Source: Streptomyces lilacinus (GTDB taxonomy: Bacteria > Actinomycetota > Actinomycetes > Streptomycetales > Streptomycetaceae). Taken from it: a stretch of DNA of 7,766 bases. This document shows positions 5,561 through 7,766 of the stretch, piece by piece. Under the pieces are notes generated by a model. It ran no database searches. It was given only the letters and a program-made list of their open reading frames with translations, and had not been told where the DNA came from. Position 1 is the first letter of the stretch. Each line of letters starts with the position of its first letter. Position numbers and translations under genes: made by a program. Location: assembly GCA_000715685.1 (NCBI GenBank), contig KL569469.1:7415-15180 (forward strand), read 5' to 3'.

Positions 5561-6490
5561 TCAGCCGCGCAGCGCGCCGAGGACCGCGTCGGCGCGGGCG
5601 CGCTCACCCGTGGCGTTGGGGTGGAACGGCAGCGTCGGCGCGGCGGGCACCAGCCCCTCGACCCAGGGGCTGGGCGAGCAGCTGTCGTGCCCCTTCGTCG
5701 GGCCGAACGTGTCGACGTACGCCGCGCCGTTCGCCCTGGCGGTGGTCGCGACCACGTCGTTGAGCTTCGCGAGCACGGAGCGCAGGTACGCGAGGTCGCC
5801 GACCGTCGCCGGCAGCTTGCCGACGCACTGCCGCACGTCGTCGGGCAGCACCGCCGGATAGCCGACGACCAGCACCCTGGCCCCGGGCGCCGTGGCGTGG
5901 ACGCGCTGAAGACCGTCGGCGAGCCTCGGCGCGACGGCGTCCAGCCGTTTGGCGAGGGTGTCGCCGTAGAAGTCGCGGCACGGAGCGCCGAGAGGACTCG
6001 TCGGGGCGAGGGCGGTGCAGGTGGCGACGACATCGACGAAGCCGACATCCGACGTGCCGAGGTTGTTGCCGCCGATGGTGAGGGTGACCAGCCCGGTGTC
6101 CGGGGTGACGGCGTCGAGCTGGGGGCCGTTGACGCGTATGCCGGCGTCGGTCTGCGCGGTGGTGAGCGCGTTCACCTTGGCCCCGGCGCAGGTGACGTCC
6201 ATATACGAGGCCGGGGCCAGGGACGCGGCGACGAGGCGCGCGTAACTGCGGGACGAGCGCAGGCACAGGCCGCCCGAGAGGGTGGGGATCGCGGAACCGG
6301 CGGCGTAGGAGTCGCCGAGCGCGACGTACGACGTGCCCGGGCCCGCGCCCGCGGCATGGGCGGGGACGGGAGCGGCCAGGCCGGTGGCGAGGGCACAGCC
6401 GGCGGCGAGGGCGGACGCCCACGCGGAACGGCGCTTGGTCCGGGTGGTGCTCGTAGTGCTCGTGGTGCTCGGGGCTGCGGCTCTGGGCAC
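5561..6490 (-). CDS. Secreted SGNH/GDSL-family esterase or lipase
   Basis: The product is 309 aa from GTG at 6490-6488, a start fixed by AGGAGGA six nucleotides upstream. Residues 1-46 form a long signal peptide: an N-terminal region with three STT repeats (8-16) and KRR (19-21), a hydrophobic core 22-40, and cleavage probably after PVPAHA. The mature enzyme shows SGNH block I GDSYAAG (59-65, nucleophile S61), the oxyanion glycine region near G103, block III GGNN (140-143, N142), and block V LPFHPNATG with catalytic H290. Six cysteines (76, 101, 158, 171, 222, 271) are spaced like the three disulfides of Streptomyces secreted SGNH lipases such as those of S. rimosus and S. coelicolor. The Asp that usually lies three residues before the His is leucine (L287), as expected for Ser-His dyad enzymes like the S. 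scabies esterase. The substrate is probably an ester or lipid outside the cell; the exact one is unknown. It is divergent from the DMT gene. Confidence 0.93.
   Translation of the reverse strand: MPRAAAPSTTSTTSTTRTKRRSAWASALAAGCALATGLAAPVPAHAAGAGPGTSYVALGDSYAAGSAIPTLSGGLCLRSSRSYARLVAASLAPASYMDVTCAGAKVNALTTAQTDAGIRVNGPQLDAVTPDTGLVTLTIGGNNLGTSDVGFVDVVATCTALAPTSPLGAPCRDFYGDTLAKRLDAVAPRLADGLQRVHATAPGARVLVVGYPAVLPDDVRQCVGKLPATVGDLAYLRSVLAKLNDVVATTARANGAAYVDTFGPTKGHDSCSPSPWVEGLVPAAPTLPFHPNATGERARADAVLGALRG
6444..6470. repeat. 3 x 9-bp tandem repeat encoding (STT)3
   Basis: There are three direct copies of GTGGTGCTC (6444-6452, 6453-6461 with one A substitution, 6462-6470). On the - strand they encode Ser-Thr-Thr three times, in the N-terminal region of the SGNH hydrolase signal peptide. 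Copy-number change would keep the frame. Confidence 0.85.
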
Positions 6491-6493
6491 GGT

Positions 6494-6500
6494 TCCTCCT
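6494..6500 (-). promoter_or_regulatory. Ribosome binding site of SGNH hydrolase
   Basis: AGGAGGA on the - strand, three nucleotides (ACC) before the GTG at 6490, is close to a perfect anti-16S match. It selects this start over upstream in-frame codons, which would add an Arg-rich extension ahead of the signal peptide. Confidence 0.8.
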
Positions 6501-6532
6501 GAGCAGGGAAGCGAGACGGAAGGCACTTTCGA

Positions 6533-6544
6533 TACCGGTCGGTA
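6533..6544. promoter_or_regulatory. Possible operator, TACCG-GT-CGGTA inverted repeat
   Basis: TACCG (6533-6537) and CGGTA (6540-6544) form a perfect inverted repeat with a 2-bp centre, 43-54 bp upstream of the SGNH hydrolase start. It resembles TetR-type operators in shape, but 5-bp arms in GC-rich DNA can arise by chance. I could not define a -35/-10 pair for this gene. Confidence 0.3.
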
Positions 6545-6585
6545 ACGTCGCCGACATCGTCGCTTCCCTCCACCGCGCCAAACCA

Positions 6586-6609
6586 TGTGTCGAACTCTGT
6601 GTCGACACA
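6586..6609. promoter_or_regulatory. Palindrome TGTGTCGACACA with an adjacent direct half-site
   Basis: TGTGTCGACACA (6598-6609) is a perfect 12-bp palindrome. Its first eight bases, TGTGTCGA, also occur at 6586-6593, exactly 12 bp earlier. It lies in the 251-bp divergent region between the SGNH hydrolase and the DMT transporter genes. Read as TCGAAC-N4-TGTCGA (6590-6605) it also resembles a degenerate actinobacterial LexA box. Regulator and target are unknown. The rest of the divergent region (6491-6741) contains a TTGACG at 6703-6708 without a clear -10, and a 6-bp CTCGGG/CCCGAG inverted repeat at 6645-6670. Confidence 0.4.
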
Positions 6610-6731
6610 CGGTCATCACAGGATCCCTGGAGACCCGGCACCGCCTCGGGCCCGCGCGCCTCTTCCCGAGCCCCGGCCGGCCGTGTGATCGTTCTTCTCA
6701 CGTTGACGGCCAGTGTCCGAGGCACCGAGCC

Positions 6732-6737
6732 GGAGGA
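6732..6737 (+). promoter_or_regulatory. Ribosome binding site of DMT transporter
   Basis: GGAGGA sits 4 bp before GTG 6742 and decides the start. The alternative upstream GTG at 6685 in the same frame would add 19 mostly non-helical residues ending in TEPEDS and has no such site. Confidence 0.75.
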
Positions 6738-6741
6738 TTCC

Positions 6742-7611
6742 GTGTCAGCCCTGCTTTCCGCGCTGTTCGCCCTGGTGACGGCCGTGGCCAATGCCACGGG
6801 GACGGTGCTGCAGCGCGTCGCCGCGCGCACCGTGCCGCCCGGCGACGCCTTCAGCGTCCGGCTGGTCCGGCACCTCGTGCACAGCCCGGCGTGGCTCGGC
6901 GGGATCGCGGTGATCGTGGGCGCCGCGGCATGTCAGGCGCTGGCCCTGAACCTCGGCTCGCTGTCACTCGTCCAGCCCATCCTGGTGGCGGAACTCCCGT
7001 TCACCCTCCTCATCGCCTGCGCGTTCTCCCGGCGGCGGCTGCCCGCGGTCGGCTGGGCCGCGGCCGGCATGGTCGCCTTCGGGCTGGGCCTGGCCCTGGC
7101 CGCCGCCGCGCCCTCCGGAGGCCACAGCCACGTCTCCGCCGGCATCTGGGCACTGACGTTGACCGCGACGGCGAGCGCCATGACGGCCTGCGTCGCGGCC
7201 GCCCTGCCGAGGCCGCGCGGCATGGGGCGCGCGGCGCTCTTCAGCTCGGCCTCGGCGATCGGCTACGCCCTGACGGCGACCTTGATGTCGTCCGCCACCG
7301 ACGTCTTCGAACAAGAGGGAGCCGGTGCCTTCTTCACCTGCTGGCAGACCTACGGCTTCGTCGCCGCCGGGGCCCTGGCGCTGTTCCTGCTGGCCAACGC
7401 CATGGAGTCCGGCCCGCTGGTGGCCTCCCAGCCCGCGCTGACGCTGGGGGAGGCGCTGGTCAGCCTGGCCCTGGGCATGCTCGTGTACGGGGAACGCGTA
7501 CGGACCGGTTGGTGGCTGGTCCCGGAGGGCCTGGGCGCGGTGCTGGTCACCTGGGGCGTCCTGATCCTGCCCAGGGTCGAGACGGAGGACCACGAACCGC
7601 CGGCCACCTGA
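6742..7611 (+). CDS. DMT-superfamily membrane transporter, NIPA-like
   Basis: The product is 289 aa from GTG 6742. It is almost entirely hydrophobic with about nine transmembrane helices, at roughly residues 3-22, 51-71, 74-93, 101-119, 131-150, 163-182, 200-220, 225-245 and 255-277, ending in a short acidic cytoplasmic tail (ETEDHEPP). The two halves repeat: LGSLSLVQPILVAELPF (71-87, Q78-P79) and the later LVASQPALTLGEAL (Q230-P231) occupy equivalent positions, as in drug/metabolite transporters. Nine helices and the QP motifs recall NIPA-type Mg2+ transporters more than EamA exporters, but the substrate cannot be told from sequence. It is divergent from the SGNH hydrolase gene and is followed by a strong hairpin, so it is likely a single-gene transcript. 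Confidence 0.88.
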   Translation: MSALLSALFALVTAVANATGTVLQRVAARTVPPGDAFSVRLVRHLVHSPAWLGGIAVIVGAAACQALALNLGSLSLVQPILVAELPFTLLIACAFSRRRLPAVGWAAAGMVAFGLGLALAAAAPSGGHSHVSAGIWALTLTATASAMTACVAAALPRPRGMGRAALFSSASAIGYALTATLMSSATDVFEQEGAGAFFTCWQTYGFVAAGALALFLLANAMESGPLVASQPALTLGEALVSLALGMLVYGERVRTGWWLVPEGLGAVLVTWGVLILPRVETEDHEPPAT

Positions 7612-7651
7612 CGGGCCACCGGGCCCTGAACCTGCCGGCCACCAACGACCC

Positions 7652-7687
7652 GCGGCCCGGCCCCCTCACCGAGGGAGACCGGGCCGC
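7652..7687. terminator. Strong hairpin terminator after DMT transporter
   Basis: GCGGCCCGG (7652-7660) pairs with CCGGGCCGC (7679-7687). Inside, CCCTC and GAGGG (ending at about 7675) can pair around a 3-nt loop. The hairpin starts 40 bp after the transporter stop. It has no U-tract and could work in both directions if a gene converges from the right. Confidence 0.8.
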
Positions 7688-7709
7688 AAGCATTCAGAAC
7701 AAGGTGGAA

Positions 7710-7746
7710 TCAGACCGACGAGCGGCGTCGGCGGCGCAGGGGGAGG
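7710..7746 (-). CDS. Possible 3' end of a converging gene (partial)
   Basis: Reading leftward from the adaptor, one - strand frame gives LPLRRRRRSSV and then TGA at 7712-7710, just before the bidirectional-looking hairpin. A basic C-terminal tail followed by a terminator would fit the end of a converging gene, for example a membrane or wall-anchored protein. With only about 11 codons it cannot be confirmed. Confidence 0.2.
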
Positions 7747-7766
7747 CTGTCTCTTATACACATCTC
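7747..7766 (-). other. Tn5 mosaic-end (Nextera) adaptor, right end
   Basis: CTGTCTCTTATACACATCT (7747-7765) is the reverse complement of the mosaic end at the left terminus. It shows that the window is a single tagmented insert with adaptors in opposite orientation. Genomic sequence ends at about 7746. Confidence 0.97.

Noticed and set aside
6162..6177. GGTGAGCGCGTTCACC, similar to the TTGAACGCGTTCAA operator
   Set aside because: It is imperfect, lies within the SGNH hydrolase coding sequence encoding conserved-looking residues, and differs in the outer bases. It is probably chance.
6532..6546. Vegetative promoter for the SGNH hydrolase
   Set aside because: No -35/-10 pair with acceptable spacing and the TANNNT pattern could be found on the - strand near the gene.
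1..7766. Inverted terminal sequences as the ends of a natural composite transposon
   Set aside because: The inverted 19-bp ends are the engineered Tn5 mosaic end, sit exactly at the sequence termini, and no transposase gene is present.
1..7766. CRISPR array, tRNA, rRNA or riboswitch
   Set aside because: No regularly spaced repeats, cloverleaf-like elements or conserved aptamer cores were seen. Intergenic gaps are short (the longest is 251 bp) and are accounted for by hairpins and promoter elements.

Overview
This 7.8-kb window is very GC-rich (about 70% by eye), uses strongly GC-biased third codon positions, and has GTG starts, Tat/Sec-type signal peptides and a DasR-like site. It looks like chromosomal DNA of Streptomyces or a close relative. 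Both termini are the 19-bp Tn5 mosaic end used in Nextera tagmentation libraries, so the window is one tagmented fragment and its ends are not biological boundaries.

Layout: (1) + strand, about 77-1453, a secreted seven-bladed beta-propeller protein with PD40/WD40-like repeats. (2) + strand, 1569-2075, a small secreted protein of unknown function. (3) - strand, 3800 down to 2125, a tight three-gene operon: a three-helix membrane protein, a DCC-family thiol-disulfide oxidoreductase and a TetR-family regulator. (4) + strand, 3951-4997, a secreted GH18 chitinase. (5) + strand, 5064-5510, a Ddn-like (F420-dependent type) oxidoreductase. (6) - strand, 6490 down to 5561, a secreted SGNH/GDSL hydrolase. 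(7) + strand, 6742-7611, a DMT/NIPA-like membrane transporter. A few codons of a converging - strand gene may be present at the right end.

The most informative part is the 150-bp divergent region at 3801-3950. It holds two identical 14-bp perfect palindromes, TTGAACGCGTTCAA, with centres 45 bp apart. One palindrome contains the -35 box of a good promoter for the membrane/DCC/TetR operon; the other lies in its 5' leader. This is the expected architecture of an autorepressed TetR operon. On the other side, a DasR-like/chi-type site abuts the -35 box of a chitinase promoter whose predicted start point is at or next to the ATG, suggesting a leaderless transcript.

Hairpins mark the ends of convergent gene pairs (2097-2122, 5521-5547, 7652-7687), and another perfect hairpin lies just ahead of the ribosome binding site of the small secreted protein. 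Four of the seven complete units encode exported proteins (propeller, small secreted protein, chitinase, SGNH hydrolase). Most gene families here are ordinary for Streptomyces. The least understood element is the TetR-controlled membrane/DCC cassette.
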